Positions 47,795 to 57,602 of a DNA stretch of 64,000 nucleotides are shown piece by piece. The notes under the pieces are model-generated. The model had not been told where the DNA came from and did no database searches. It saw only the letters and a program-made list of their open reading frames with translations. Numbering within the stretch: position 1 is the first letter of the stretch; each line of letters begins with the position of its first letter. A program made the translations under genes and the position numbers. Origin of the DNA: Halomonas sp. McH1-25 (GTDB lineage: Bacteria; Pseudomonadota; Gammaproteobacteria; Pseudomonadales; Halomonadaceae); NCBI RefSeq assembly GCF_022348165.1, contig NZ_JAKRFI010000001.1, positions 310,001 through 374,000 of the forward strand, given 5' to 3'.

Positions 47795-49300
47795 TCAGGC
47801 CCGCTCGGCGATAATTTCTTTCCACTTGGCCGGGCCGGTCTGATGCACTGATTCGCCCCGACTGTCCACCGCTACGGTGACCGGCATGTCCTCGATCTCG
47901 AATTCGTAGATCGCTTCCATGCCCAAATCCTCGAACCCCACGACGCGGGACTTCTTGATTGCCTGGGCTACCAGGTAGGCGGCACCACCCACGGCCATGA
48001 GATAAACGGCCTTGTTGTCACGAATTGCCTCGATCGCCATCGGCCCCCGCTCCGCCTTGCCGACCATACCCAACAGGCCGGTCTGCTCGAGCATCGTCCG
48101 GGTGAACTTGTCCATCCGGGTCGCCGTCGTCGGACCGGCCGGCCCCACCACTTCGTCACCGACAGGATCCACCGGACCGACGTAGTAGATGAAGCGACCC
48201 TGCATGTCCACGGGAAGCTCCTGTCCCTTGGCCAGCATGTCGATCATACGCTTGTGCGCCGCATCGCGCCCGGTCAACAGCTTGCCGGACAGAAGGACGG
48301 TATCGCCGGGCTGCCAAGTCTGTACGTCTTCGGGAGTCACGTCATCCAGATTGACACGACGCACGTTGTCACCCACTTTCCAGCTGATTTCCGGCCAATC
48401 CTCGAGCTTGGGCGCCGGCAGCTCGGCAGCGCCACTGCCATCCAGCGAAAAATGCACGTGACGCGTCGCCGCGCAATTGGGAATGATGGCCACCGGCTTG
48501 TTCGCGGCGTGCGTGGGAAAATCCTTGACCTTGATATCGAGTACCGTAGTCAGCCCACCCAGACCCTGGGCACCGATACCGCTCTTGTTGACCTTATCGA
48601 ATAGCTCCAGGCGCAGCTCTTCGGCCCGGTTGCTGGCGCCGCGGGCCTGCAACTCCTGGATGTCGATGGGATCGAGCAGCGCTTCCTTGGCGATTTCCAT
48701 GGCCTTTTCCGCCGTGCCGCCGATACCGATACCCAGCATGCCGGGCGGGCACCAACCGGCGCCCATCTTGGGCAGCTGCTCGAGCACCCAGTCGACCACG
48801 CTGTCGGACGGATTGAGCATGGCGAACTTGGATTTCGCCTCGCTACCACCGCCCTTGGCCGCCACATGCACCTCGACCGTGTCGCCTGGCACGATCTTGT
48901 GATGGATGATCGCCGGCGTGTTGTCCTTGGTATTCTGACGCTTGCCGTCCGGATCGGCCAATACCGAAGCACGCAGCACATTGTCAGGAAGCTGGTAGGC
49001 CCGGCGCACCCCTTCATTGATCATGTCGTCGAGGCTCATCTCGGCCTCCCAGCGCACATTCATGCCGACATGCACGAAAACGGTGACGATGCCGGTATCC
49101 TGGCAGATCGGACGATGTCCCATGGCGCACATGCGGGAGTTGATCAGGATCTGGGCGATGGCGTCCTTCGCCGCCGGATTCTCCTCGCGCTGATACGCCG
49201 CATGCATCGCGTCGATGAAATCCTTGGGGTGATAGTAGGAAATGTACTGCAGGGCGTCGGCAACGCTCTGGATCAGGTCATCCTGGCGGATCACGGTCAT
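47795..49300 (-). CDS. Class I fumarate hydratase
   Basis: Iron-sulfur fumarase of the TCA cycle, 501 residues with alpha and beta regions fused as in E. coli FumA/FumB. Cysteines for the [4Fe-4S] cluster lie in HRPICQDTG, GAGWCPPGM and IPNCAATRH. The C-terminal half has GPAGPTTATRMDKFTRTML. The ATG 49300 has AGGAG about 10 nt upstream; a 13-codon extension is rejected. A TATAAT hexamer lies 80 bp upstream. FumA and FumB cannot be told apart from sequence. Confidence 0.94.
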   Translation of the reverse strand: MTVIRQDDLIQSVADALQYISYYHPKDFIDAMHAAYQREENPAAKDAIAQILINSRMCAMGHRPICQDTGIVTVFVHVGMNVRWEAEMSLDDMINEGVRRAYQLPDNVLRASVLADPDGKRQNTKDNTPAIIHHKIVPGDTVEVHVAAKGGGSEAKSKFAMLNPSDSVVDWVLEQLPKMGAGWCPPGMLGIGIGGTAEKAMEIAKEALLDPIDIQELQARGASNRAEELRLELFDKVNKSGIGAQGLGGLTTVLDIKVKDFPTHAANKPVAIIPNCAATRHVHFSLDGSGAAELPAPKLEDWPEISWKVGDNVRRVNLDDVTPEDVQTWQPGDTVLLSGKLLTGRDAAHKRMIDMLAKGQELPVDMQGRFIYYVGPVDPVGDEVVGPAGPTTATRMDKFTRTMLEQTGLLGMVGKAERGPMAIEAIRDNKAVYLMAVGGAAYLVAQAIKKSRVVGFEDLGMEAIYEFEIEDMPVTVAVDSRGESVHQTGPAKWKEIIAERA

Positions 49301-49380
49301 TTGACAAGAACTCCTGGCAGAAAACGAGACACGCGACATGGCCGGTCAGGCAGCCAATGGCGAGGTTCCAGTGGGCGCGG

Positions 49381-49386
49381 ATTATA
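49381..49386 (-). promoter_or_regulatory. -10 element upstream of fumarase
   Basis: A perfect TATAAT on the minus strand, 80 bp before the start codon. No good -35 stands 16-18 bp upstream, so an activator may be needed, or this may be chance. Confidence 0.4.
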
Positions 49387-49437
49387 CCTCACTGAACCAG
49401 TGGCGGCAGGTACCGTTGCGCTTTGCTCTTTTAAAAT

Positions 49438-49458
49438 GCATCTTAGATAACGGTATAA
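49438..49458 (+). repeat. 21-bp motif, copy 2
   Basis: GCATCTTAG-A-TAACGGTATAA, 20 of 21 bases identical to 40584-40604. It lies between the liv-operon terminator and the fumarase -10 element. Confidence 0.6.
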
Positions 49459-49465
49459 GTATCAG

Positions 49466-49499
49466 AGCAAGAAAAGGCGGAGCCGCAAAGCGCTCCGCC
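49466..49499 (-). terminator. Intrinsic terminator of the liv operon
   Basis: GGCGGAGC (49476-49483) pairs with GCTCCGCC (49492-49499). On the minus strand it is followed by TTTTCTTG, a convincing Rho-independent terminator 14 bp past livF. Confidence 0.8.
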
Positions 49500-49512
49500 A
49501 GGCCATGCTCAA

Positions 49513-50220
49513 TCAGCCACCGAGATAGGCGCGACGCACCTCGTCGTTGGCCAATAGTGCCTTACCGCTGTCGGCCAACACGACGCGGCCATGCTCGAGT
49601 ACATAGCCTCGGTCGGCGATCGACAAGGCACGATGTGCATTCTGCTCCACCAGAAAAATGGTCGTACCTTCTTCACGCAACTTCTCGATGATTTCGAAGA
49701 TCTGGGCAATGACGATCGGCGCCAGCCCCAGCGACGGCTCATCGAGGAGCAGCAGACGCGGTCGGCTCATCAGGGCGCGGGCGATGGCGAGCATCTGCTG
49801 CTCGCCGCCGGACATGGTCCCTCCCCGCTGATGATAACGCTCCTTGAGTCGGGGAAAGAGCGCCAGTACATAGTCGGTATCCCGGGCGATCTCGTGCTTA
49901 TCGCGGTAATAGCCGCCCATCGCCAGATTCTCCTCCACCGTCATGCCGGTAAAGATGCGCCGCCCTTCCGGCACCACAGCGAGCCCGGTGCGCATGATGC
50001 GTGAGGTAGGCAGTGAGTGGATCTCTTCGTTCTCGAAGCGGATGGTGCCCGAGGTCGGTTTGGGATCACCGCAAATGGACATCAGCAAGGTAGTCTTGCC
50101 GGCCCCATTGGAGCCCACGAGCGTGACGATCTCGCCGTGCTCGACGCTCAACGATACGCCATCGAGCGCCTGAATCGGCCCGTAATGCGTCGTCAGATTG
50201 ACGACATCCAACATCGCCAT
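49513..50220 (-). CDS. livF: Branched-chain amino acid ABC transporter ATPase LivF
   Basis: Second ATPase of the high-affinity branched-chain amino acid importer, 235 residues. Walker A GSNGAGKTTL, signature MSGGEQQML, Walker B LLLLDEPSLGLAP, H-loop IFLVEQNAHRAL (the His is in the NAHRAL part as in LivF proteins). It is the last gene of livKHMGF and follows livG by 3 bp. Confidence 0.94.
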   Translation of the reverse strand: MAMLDVVNLTTHYGPIQALDGVSLSVEHGEIVTLVGSNGAGKTTLLMSICGDPKPTSGTIRFENEEIHSLPTSRIMRTGLAVVPEGRRIFTGMTVEENLAMGGYYRDKHEIARDTDYVLALFPRLKERYHQRGGTMSGGEQQMLAIARALMSRPRLLLLDEPSLGLAPIVIAQIFEIIEKLREEGTTIFLVEQNAHRALSIADRGYVLEHGRVVLADSGKALLANDEVRRAYLGG

Positions 50221-50223
50221 GCG

Positions 50224-50994
50224 CTACTCCTCCCCCAGATAGGCCTTGATCACTTCGGGATTGCGTCGGACCTGCTCCGGGGTGCCATCGGCCAATGGCT
50301 GGCCCTGATTGACCACATAGATGCGATCGGAAATCCCCATGACGAGGCTCATGTCGTGTTCGATCAGCAAAACCGTAATCTTCTCTTCTTCCTTGAGCTG
50401 GACGATCAGGCGGTCGAGATCGCGCGTCTCATTGGGGTTCAGCCCCGCCGCCGGCTCATCGAGCATCAGCAGCTTCGGCTGCGTTACCATGCAGCGGGCT
50501 ATTTCCAGGCGACGCTGTTGTCCATAAGCCAGATTGCCTGCCTCACGGTTGGCGAATTCGATCAGGCCCACCCGCTCCAGCCAATGGGCGGCGCGGTCCA
50601 TCAATTCGGCCTCGCGGCGCCGAAAACCCCGCGTCAGGAACAGGCCCTTGAGCAGATTGCGCTCGGCCTGCATGTGCTGGGCGACCAGCAAATTTTCGAT
50701 GACGGTCATCTCCTTGAACAGGCGAACGTTCTGGAACGTTCGCACCATCCCCGCCCGGGCGATCCTGAACCCGGGTAGCCGATGCATCGGCTTGCCCTCG
50801 AAGATGACCTCCCCACCAGTGGGTCGGTAGAAACCGCTGATGCAGTTGAACACGGTCGTCTTGCCGGCACCGTTGGGACCGATGATCGACACGACTTCAC
50901 AGGGAGCCACATCCATGCTCACCCGGTCGACCGCCAACAGACCGCCGAAGCGCATGGAAAGATTGCGGACGGAAAGCAAAGGGGTATCAGCCAC
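50224..50994 (-). CDS. livG: Branched-chain amino acid ABC transporter ATPase LivG
   Basis: First ATPase of the importer, 256 residues. Walker [11 protein letters not shown], signature [10 protein letters not shown], Walker [15 protein letters not shown]-loop [12 protein letters not shown]. The variant signature AYGQQR is normal for LivG. It overlaps livM by 8 bp. Confidence 0.94.
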   Translation of the reverse strand: MADTPLLSVRNLSMRFGGLLAVDRVSMDVAPCEVVSIIGPNGAGKTTVFNCISGFYRPTGGEVIFEGKPMHRLPGFRIARAGMVRTFQNVRLFKEMTVIENLLVAQHMQAERNLLKGLFLTRGFRRREAELMDRAAHWLERVGLIEFANREAGNLAYGQQRRLEIARCMVTQPKLLMLDEPAAGLNPNETRDLDRLIVQLKEEEKITVLLIEHDMSLVMGISDRIYVVNQGQPLADGTPEQVRRNPEVIKAYLGEE

Positions 50995-52240
50995 GGTTCA
51001 ACTCCATCTGCGGACGCTTGAGCGGCAACAGCCCCTGCGGGCGCCAGACCATCATCAGCACCATGATCAGACCGAACAGCAGCATGCGGTACTCGTTGAA
51101 CTCGCGAGCGATTTCGGGCAGCAATGTCATGGCTATCGCTGCCAGAATGACCCCCAGTTGCGATCCCATCCCACCGAGCACGACGATCGCCAGCACGATG
51201 GCCGATTCGATGAACGTGAACGACAGCGGGCTGATGAACCCTTGACGCGCCGCAAAGATAGACCCGGCGATCCCGGCGAAGCTCGCGCCGATGGTGAACG
51301 CCGAGAGTTTGACGCCCGTCGGGTTCAGCCCCAGCGAACGGCAGGCGATATCGTCCTCACGCAGCGCCTCCCAGGCTCTACCGATCGGCATGCGCATCAG
51401 GCGATAGATGATGTAGGCCACGGCCAGCGCGAACAGCAAGGCGAGAACGTACAGGTAGATCACCTTGTGCATGGGATCGTAGGCGATGCCGAAGAATTCA
51501 TGGAACGAGGTATATCCTTCATCGGCACGCCGGGCGAACTGCAGATTGAACAACGATGGCTCGGGGATCCGTGCGATGCCATTGGGCCCGCCAGTGATCC
51601 CGGTCAGGTTGTTGAGCAGGATCCGAATGATCTCGCCGAATCCCAGCGTCACGATGGCCAGGTAATCGCCACGCAAACGCAACACGGGAAAGCCCAGCAA
51701 ATACCCGAACAGCGCCGTCATCCCGCCAGCGATGGGCAACGCTTCCCAGAAGCTGAAGCCGAAATAGCTGTTCAGCAGGGCATAGGTATACGCACCGACG
51801 GCATAGAACCCCACGTAACCGAGATCGAGCAGGCCGGCCAGCCCCACCACCACGTTGAGCCCGAGACCGAGCATCACGTAGATCAGCGTCAGGGTGGCGA
51901 TATCGACGGCACTACGCTCGGCCATGAAAGGGAACAACAGCAAGGCACCGATGGCCAGTGCCAACATCAAGCGGCGCTGGGCATGATTCTCCAGAAACGC
52001 GGGCAGCCGGAAGCGCGAGCCCTGCCTGGCGTTTTCACGCACCCGCTGTACGCGATCCTTGACCAGTTGATAGACGAACACGATCCCGGCTGCTGCGAAC
52101 AGGCCCAGCCAGGTCCATGGACCGTGCACGACCACGACCGTCTCGATGCCCTGGGATTGCAGTTGGATACCGAGTACGGACGCCCCCAGCAGCAACGTCA
52201 GCCCGGCGGCGAAGAAAGCGGGAAGCAATTTGCCTTTCAT
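50987..52240 (-). CDS. livM: Branched-chain amino acid ABC permease LivM
   Basis: Permease subunit, 417 residues, the long form like E. coli LivM: an N-terminal part with helices near 7-25, 40-60 and 90-110, then the core domain ([32 protein letters not shown]) and the EAA-type loop near [22 protein letters not shown]. It overlaps livH by 1 bp and livG by 8 bp. Confidence 0.93.
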   Translation of the reverse strand: MKGKLLPAFFAAGLTLLLGASVLGIQLQSQGIETVVVVHGPWTWLGLFAAAGIVFVYQLVKDRVQRVRENARQGSRFRLPAFLENHAQRRLMLALAIGALLLFPFMAERSAVDIATLTLIYVMLGLGLNVVVGLAGLLDLGYVGFYAVGAYTYALLNSYFGFSFWEALPIAGGMTALFGYLLGFPVLRLRGDYLAIVTLGFGEIIRILLNNLTGITGGPNGIARIPEPSLFNLQFARRADEGYTSFHEFFGIAYDPMHKVIYLYVLALLFALAVAYIIYRLMRMPIGRAWEALREDDIACRSLGLNPTGVKLSAFTIGASFAGIAGSIFAARQGFISPLSFTFIESAIVLAIVVLGGMGSQLGVILAAIAMTLLPEIAREFNEYRMLLFGLIMVLMMVWRPQGLLPLKRPQMELNRG

Positions 52241-53160
52241 CAGATCTTCTCCACTTCAGGCTTGCCGAGTATTCCCCAGGGACGGAACAGCAGAATCAGG
52301 ATCAATAGACCGAACGACACCACATCGTTGTATTCCGTGGACAGGTAGGCCCCGGTCATTGCCTCGGCCACGCCCAGGATCAGACCGCCCAGCACGGCAC
52401 CTGGAATACTGCCAATGCCGCCGAGCACCGCCGCCGTGAACGCCTTGAGACCGGCCAGGAAGCCGATATACGGGTTGACCACGCCGTAATACATGCCGAG
52501 CAGCAAACCGGCCACGGCGGCCAGCGCCGCCCCGATGACGAAGGTCATCGAAATGATCAAGTCGGTGTTTATCCCCAACAGATTGGCCATACCTCGGTCC
52601 TGGGAACAGGCACGACAGGCCCTGCCCAGGCGTGAACGCGAGATGAACAGCGCCAGCACCGTCATGCTGATCAGGGTGACGGCAAAGATGATGACCTGCA
52701 TATAAGAGAGATTGACGGCGAAGCCATCGCCGCCGAACTGCCAGCCACCGGGCAACAGGCTGGCAATCGCCTTGTCGCGAGACCCCTGCGCCAGCAAGAT
52801 GTAGTTCTGCAGGAAAATCGACATGCCGATGGCGGAAATCAACGCAATCAAGCGCTTGGAACCACGTACGGGCCGATAGGCCACCCGTTCGACGGCAAAG
52901 GCATGGGCACTGGCCACGACGATCGCAACCAGCAGGGCGGCGGCCATCAGGAACACGGTACTGTCGATCCCCAGCATCGACAGGCCGGCAATGACGATGA
53001 ACACCACATAGGTCGAGATCATGTAGATTTCGCCATGAGCGAAATTGATCATGCCGATGATGCCGTAGACCATGGTATAGCCAATGGCAATCAGCGCGTA
53101 GGTGCTGCCTATGGTGAGGCCGTTGATCACCTGCTGAAGGAAGTAGAGGAAAGCTTCCAT
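52240..53160 (-). CDS. livH: Branched-chain amino acid ABC permease LivH
   Basis: Permease subunit, 306 residues, with about eight helices. Family segments include [20 protein letters not shown] and [11 protein letters not shown] near the N-terminus and [18 protein letters not shown] in the coupling loop. It sits 104 bp after the receptor gene, with a hairpin between. Confidence 0.94.
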   Translation of the reverse strand: MEAFLYFLQQVINGLTIGSTYALIAIGYTMVYGIIGMINFAHGEIYMISTYVVFIVIAGLSMLGIDSTVFLMAAALLVAIVVASAHAFAVERVAYRPVRGSKRLIALISAIGMSIFLQNYILLAQGSRDKAIASLLPGGWQFGGDGFAVNLSYMQVIIFAVTLISMTVLALFISRSRLGRACRACSQDRGMANLLGINTDLIISMTFVIGAALAAVAGLLLGMYYGVVNPYIGFLAGLKAFTAAVLGGIGSIPGAVLGGLILGVAEAMTGAYLSTEYNDVVSFGLLILILLFRPWGILGKPEVEKI

Positions 53161-53181
53161 GAGGAATTACCTGCGCAAAGA

Positions 53182-53210
53182 CGCCTAGCCGGTTTTTGAC
53201 CGGCCAGGCG
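53182..53210 (-). promoter_or_regulatory. Hairpin between livK and livH
   Basis: An 11-bp stem (53182-53192 with 53200-53210) with one position that pairs only as G-U in the coding-strand RNA. It may stabilise the receptor message or reduce read-through into the permease genes. Confidence 0.5.
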
Positions 53211-53264
53211 AAGGTCGACGTCGCTCAAGCGACGGTGATGCCATGCTGAACCGAAGCGTGGACG

Positions 53265-54407
53265 TTACTGGGCGGAATCGGACTGAGACTCGCCGGTTTG
53301 GGCCTTGGTCTTGCTGCCATCGGCGTGCCAGTTGTAGACGACGAAGTTGAACTCTTCGAGGTCACCGCTTTCGTCGTACTTGACCTCGCCAATCGGCGTA
53401 TCGAAGGTGTTCTGATGCAGGTATTCGGCGACTTCGAAGGGGTCGGTGGATTCCGTCGCCTGCATGCCTTCGGCCATCAACTGGACCGCGGTGTAGGCCG
53501 GCATCACGAAAGGACCGGAGGGATCCTGGTTCTTGGCTTCGAAGGCTGCCACTAGGTCGGCGTTCTTGGGATCGGTCTCGAAGGCCTGGGGCAATGTCAC
53601 CAGCAGCCCCTCGGAGGCCTCGCCGGCGATCTTGGAAATGTCCGGATTGCCGACGCCTTCCGGCCCCATGAACTGGGCGTCGAAGCCGAGTTCCTTGGCT
53701 TGGCGCAAGATCAGGCCCAGCTCCGGGTGATAACCGCCGTAATAGACGAAATCGACATTCTCGCGACTGAGCTTGGACACCAGCGACGAGTAGTTCTGCT
53801 GCCCCGCCGTGATCCCTTCGAAGACCACCACGTCGACACCGGCCTCCTCGACGGTATCGCGCACCGCCGTCGCCACACCTTCGCCGTATTGCTGCTTGTC
53901 ATGAATGATCGCCATGCGCTCGGGCTTGATGTGCTCGGCAATGAAGCGTCCGGCAACCGGCCCCTGGGCATCGTCGCGGCCGATGGTGCGGAACACGGTC
54001 TCGTAACCCGCTTCGGTGATGGTGGGGCTGGTCGAGGCCGGCGTAATCATCAGGATGCCTTCTTCGGCATAGATGTCGGAAGCCGGCTGGGTGGCGCTCG
54101 AACACAGGTGACCGACGACGAACTGGACGCCATCGTTGACGATTTGGTTAGCGACGGCGACCGCCTGCTTCGGCTCGCAGGCATCGTCGTATTTCACGCC
54201 CTTGAGCATCTCACCGTTCACGCCGCCCTGGGCATTGATCCGCTCGATGGCCATTTCGGCCCCAATGAACTGCATGTCACCGTATTGGGCGACCGGTCCA
54301 GTCACGGGCCCGGCGAGCCCAATGGTAATCTCCGCCTGTGCGGTAAGGCTGGTCATCCCTGCGCCAATGGCCACGGCCAACAGCGACTTGCGCATCGTGT
54401 TCTTCAT
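53265..54407 (-). CDS. livK: Branched-chain amino acid ABC transporter substrate-binding protein
   Basis: Periplasmic receptor, 380 residues. A Sec signal peptide (MRKSLLAVAIGAGMTSLTAQA) precedes the mature start EITIGLAGPVTGPVAQYGD. The type I periplasmic fold shows GMQFIGAEMAIERINAQGG-like family sequence, KYDDACEPKQAVAVANQIV and FVVGHLCSSATQPAS, with paired cysteines as in LivJ/LivK. Both ATG 54407 and ATG 54419 (four codons longer) are possible starts. It leads the liv operon. The exact amino acid is not known. Confidence 0.92.
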   Translation of the reverse strand: MKNTMRKSLLAVAIGAGMTSLTAQAEITIGLAGPVTGPVAQYGDMQFIGAEMAIERINAQGGVNGEMLKGVKYDDACEPKQAVAVANQIVNDGVQFVVGHLCSSATQPASDIYAEEGILMITPASTSPTITEAGYETVFRTIGRDDAQGPVAGRFIAEHIKPERMAIIHDKQQYGEGVATAVRDTVEEAGVDVVVFEGITAGQQNYSSLVSKLSRENVDFVYYGGYHPELGLILRQAKELGFDAQFMGPEGVGNPDISKIAGEASEGLLVTLPQAFETDPKNADLVAAFEAKNQDPSGPFVMPAYTAVQLMAEGMQATESTDPFEVAEYLHQNTFDTPIGEVKYDESGDLEEFNFVVYNWHADGSKTKAQTGESQSDSAQ

Positions 54408-54419
54408 ACGGGTTTCCAT

Positions 54420-54770
54420 CTCGTTGTTATGTTGGAAAGCCACCGCTTTCAAGCGGTCGTTCGAGCCTATTATTGGCAGCCGCGTCAGGTACTGTAAAGC
54501 GCGCAAAAGCCTGCCATTTCGCCATTTCCCGGCGCTTTGACGGAAACAAGAACCAGCCGAGTTCCGTTTCGAAAGAAAAAACACTGACACCAAAAACAAG
54601 CACAGCAGTAATGCGCCCTTCCCCACCAAAAGGCGACAGATAAACGCTTTTTAAATGCCATGGCAGAGGATCATCCGGTGCGAGACAAACAGCGCAGCAA
54701 GACAGGATGCACCCGGCCAATCGCGCCAATGACCAAGGCGCGGCCGGATGTCAGGAGGAAACGGAGGGAA
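54420..54770. other. Intergenic region between livK and uvrB
   Basis: 351 bp without a credible gene. It holds the livK promoter and leader near its left end. The rest (54500-54770) carries A-rich and T-rich patches (near 54575-54600) and no hairpin or ORF that I could support. uvrB ends at 54771 and has no obvious terminator here. Confidence 0.5.
54442..54498 (-). promoter_or_regulatory. Promoter and leader hairpin of livK
   Basis: On the minus strand TTTACA (54493-54498), 18 bp, AATAAT (54469-54474): 5/6 matches at each hexamer. The predicted leader then forms ACCGCT-loop-AGCGGT (54442-54457) before the start codon. No Lrp site could be assigned by eye. Confidence 0.5.
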
Positions 54771-56801
54771 TTACTTCAGTTCGATGAGGCGTGCATTGAG
54801 CGTATGCACTCGATCACGCAACCGGGCGGCCTCTTCGAACTCCAGATTGTGTGCCGCCTCGTGCATGGCATCCTCCAACTTGCCGATCTCCCGGGTAATG
54901 TCGGGCACCGACATGGCCTTGAGATCGTCCAGCGTATATTCGCCTTGTGCCTCGGCCACCTTGCGCTCGCTCTTGCGGCGGCTGCCCTTCTTGCCGGGAG
55001 CCTGGGCCCCTTCCATGATGTCGGCCACCGAACGGGTCACCGTCGTCGGCGTAATGCCATGCGCCTCGTTGTGGGCAATCTGCTTGGCACGGCGCCGTTC
55101 GGTCTCGTCGATCGCCTTGCGCATCGAATCGGTGATCCGGTCACCATAAAGGATCGCCTTGCCGCGGGCGTTGCGCGCCGCACGCCCGATCGTCTGAATC
55201 AAGGAGCGCTCGGCACGCAGGAAACCCTCCTTATCGGCATCGAGGATGGCCACCAACGACACCTCGGGAATATCCAGACCCTCGCGAAGCAGGTTGATGC
55301 CCACCAGGACATCGAACTTGCCCAGGCGCAGGTCGCGAATGATCTCGACACGCTCGACGGTATCGATATCGGAATGCAGATAGCGTACCCGTATATCGTG
55401 TTCGTCGAAGTATTCCGTCAGGTCCTCGGCCATACGCTTGGTCAGCGTCGTAACCAGCACACGTTCGCCCACCTCGGTGCGCAGGCGAATCTCGGACAAC
55501 AAGTCATCCACCTGCGTCGAGGCCGGACGCACCTCGACTTCGGGATCCAGCAACCCGGTGGGACGCACCACCTGCTCGACCACTTGGCCGGCATGTTCGG
55601 CCTCGTACTTACCCGGTGTCGCCGAGACGAAAACCGTTTGCGGACAGATACGCTCCCATTCCTCGAAGGTCATGGGTCGATTGTCAAGCGCCGAGGGCAG
55701 CCGGAAGCCATATTCCACCAGCGTTTCCTTGCGCGAGCGGTCGCCCTTGTACATCCCCCCCACTTGGGGAACGCTGACGTGGGACTCGTCGATGAACAAC
55801 AGCGAATCGGCCGGCAGGTAGTCGAAGAACGTCGGCGGCGGCTCGCCGGGCTTGCGCCCCGAGAGATAACGCGAGTAGTTCTCGATACCGTTGCAGTACC
55901 CCAACTCGAGCATCATCTCGATATCGTAAAGCGTGCGCTGCTCGAGACGCTGGGCCTCTACCAGCTTGTCATGCTTGCGCAACCAGTCGAGTCGCTCGAT
56001 AAGCTCGGCCTTGATGTTTTCCGTGGCCTGCACGATAGTTTCGCGCGGCGTGACGTAGTGACTCTTGGGGTAGATGGTCATGCGCGGCACCTGACCGCGC
56101 ATCTCGCCGGTCAGCGGATCGAACAGGCGAATCGAATCGATCTCGTCATCGAAAAGCTCGACACGCACCGCCTCGTCTTCGGCATCCGCCGGGTAGATAT
56201 CGATCACGTCGCCACGCACACGATAGGTGCCGCGGCGGAAGTCCATGTCGTTGCGCGTGTACTGCAGCTCGGCGAGGCGCCGCAGAAAGCTGCGCTGATC
56301 GATCAACTCGCCGCGATTGAAGTGCAGACGCATCTTCAGATACAGCTCGGGGTCGCCCAGGCCGTAGATCGCCGACACCGAGGCGACGATCAAGGCATCG
56401 CGACGCTCCAGCAACGCCTTGGTGGCCGACAGGCGCATCTGCTCGATATGGTCGTTGATCGATGCATCCTTCTCGATGAAGGTGTCCGACGACGGCACAT
56501 AGGCTTCAGGCTGGTAGTAATCGTAATACGAGACGAAGTACTCGACGGCATTGTCGGGCAGGAACGACTTGAATTCGCCGTACAGCTGCGCGGCCAGCGT
56601 CTTGTTGGGCGCCATCACGATGGCCGGACGCTGTAGACGCTCGACCACATTGGCCATGGTGAAGGTCTTGCCCGACCCGGTCACGCCGAGCAGGGTCTGA
56701 TGGGCCAGCCCCGCTTCGATGCCCTTGACCAACCCATCGATGGCGGCTGGCTGGTCCCCCGCGGGACGATACTTCGAGTGAATTCGGAATGGTCTGTTCA
56801 T
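54771..56801 (-). CDS. uvrB: Excinuclease ABC subunit UvrB
   Basis: DNA-damage-verifying helicase of nucleotide excision repair, 676 residues. Walker A is [14 protein letters not shown], the beta-hairpin is [21 protein letters not shown], Walker [12 protein letters not shown], motif [17 protein letters not shown], and the C-terminal UVR motif ([28 protein letters not shown]) binds UvrC. It stands alone on the minus strand. Confidence 0.97.
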   Translation of the reverse strand: MNRPFRIHSKYRPAGDQPAAIDGLVKGIEAGLAHQTLLGVTGSGKTFTMANVVERLQRPAIVMAPNKTLAAQLYGEFKSFLPDNAVEYFVSYYDYYQPEAYVPSSDTFIEKDASINDHIEQMRLSATKALLERRDALIVASVSAIYGLGDPELYLKMRLHFNRGELIDQRSFLRRLAELQYTRNDMDFRRGTYRVRGDVIDIYPADAEDEAVRVELFDDEIDSIRLFDPLTGEMRGQVPRMTIYPKSHYVTPRETIVQATENIKAELIERLDWLRKHDKLVEAQRLEQRTLYDIEMMLELGYCNGIENYSRYLSGRKPGEPPPTFFDYLPADSLLFIDESHVSVPQVGGMYKGDRSRKETLVEYGFRLPSALDNRPMTFEEWERICPQTVFVSATPGKYEAEHAGQVVEQVVRPTGLLDPEVEVRPASTQVDDLLSEIRLRTEVGERVLVTTLTKRMAEDLTEYFDEHDIRVRYLHSDIDTVERVEIIRDLRLGKFDVLVGINLLREGLDIPEVSLVAILDADKEGFLRAERSLIQTIGRAARNARGKAILYGDRITDSMRKAIDETERRRAKQIAHNEAHGITPTTVTRSVADIMEGAQAPGKKGSRRKSERKVAEAQGEYTLDDLKAMSVPDITREIGKLEDAMHEAAHNLEFEEAARLRDRVHTLNARLIELK

Positions 56802-56840
56802 GTGCCTGAGATGGGCCCGGTCTCGGAAAAGTTCAAGCGC

Positions 56841-57245
56841 TCACGCCGACAGTTCGGTATTGACCTCGACCTGCGACACGGTCATCAGGCGCTGGATAGG
56901 GCAACGCTCGGCAATTTCCAGCAGCCGGGCACGTTGCTCGGCATCGTCGATGCCGAGAAAATCCATGCTGACCATTAACCGGTAGATGCCGCGACGCTCC
57001 TGGCTGTCGTCACGAATGACGCTGACCCTGACGCCTTCCAGCGGCCACTCTTTGCGTCGCGCATACATCCGCGCGGTAATGGCCTTGCAGGCGCCAAGCG
57101 CCATGTCCAGATAATCGTGTGGATCCGGTGCGCTGTCACTGCCGCCGATGAGGCCAGGGCCATCGGCAAACATGTCCTCGAATCCCTCGACTTCGATACG
57201 ATGACGAAGCCCCTCACGCCCTTCACTGGTGACTACGATGGTCAT
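56841..57245 (-). CDS. OsmC/Ohr-family protein
   Basis: A 134-residue OsmC-fold protein. The two peroxidatic/resolving cysteines C53 (LGACKAITARMYA) and C115 (AERCPIQRL) are present, so thiol-peroxidase activity on organic peroxides is likely. It belongs to the YhfA-like or general OsmC branch rather than clear Ohr. A 21-bp gap separates it from the small HMA-like gene upstream on the same strand. Confidence 0.86.
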   Translation of the reverse strand: MTIVVTSEGREGLRHRIEVEGFEDMFADGPGLIGGSDSAPDPHDYLDMALGACKAITARMYARRKEWPLEGVRVSVIRDDSQERRGIYRLMVSMDFLGIDDAEQRARLLEIAERCPIQRLMTVSQVEVNTELSA

Positions 57246-57266
57246 GACGACCTCCTGTCGGCAGAC

Positions 57267-57458
57267 TCAGCGGACCTTGACGCCAAGCTTCGCAACGGCT
57301 GCCATCAACGCCTCTCGGCTAACGCGCCCCTCGACATCGGCCCCGTGGCGCCCCACCTCGGCACTTTCCACACCATCCACCATCATCAGCGCTGTCGTCA
57401 GCTGATTGATCTTCTCGGCGTCGTCGACGCCTTCGAAAGTCAGCGAGATATGGCTCAT
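57267..57458 (-). CDS. Small HMA-fold protein without metal-binding cysteines
   Basis: A 63-residue protein (MSHISLTFEGVDDAEKINQL...VDGVESAEVGRHGADVEGRVSREALMAAVAKLGVKVR) with the beta-alpha-beta-beta-alpha-beta pattern and D-GVESAEV signature of heavy-metal-associated domains, but no CxxC. It is likely co-transcribed with the OsmC-like gene 21 bp downstream. Role unknown. Confidence 0.68.
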   Translation of the reverse strand: MSHISLTFEGVDDAEKINQLTTALMMVDGVESAEVGRHGADVEGRVSREALMAAVAKLGVKVR

Positions 57459-57602
57459 CGGGCGCTCCTAATCTGGACACTATCGGAGCGAAGTCTAGCA
57501 CGCCGTCATCGTATCGCCCCAACACGGCCAACGCCGGCTTGCATTTCAGGGTCTCAGCCCTCATACCGTGGATACTGAACATCGTGTCGCAACGGAGTCC
57601 TC

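Noticed and set aside
50840-52348. 502-codon plus-strand frame over livG/livM
   Set aside because: Very rich in Gln, His, Arg and Asp, with no hydrophobic core or motif; the minus-strand permease is clearly the gene.
54660-56636. 658-codon plus-strand frame over uvrB
   Set aside because: Antisense shadow of a well-conserved gene; no recognisable domain.
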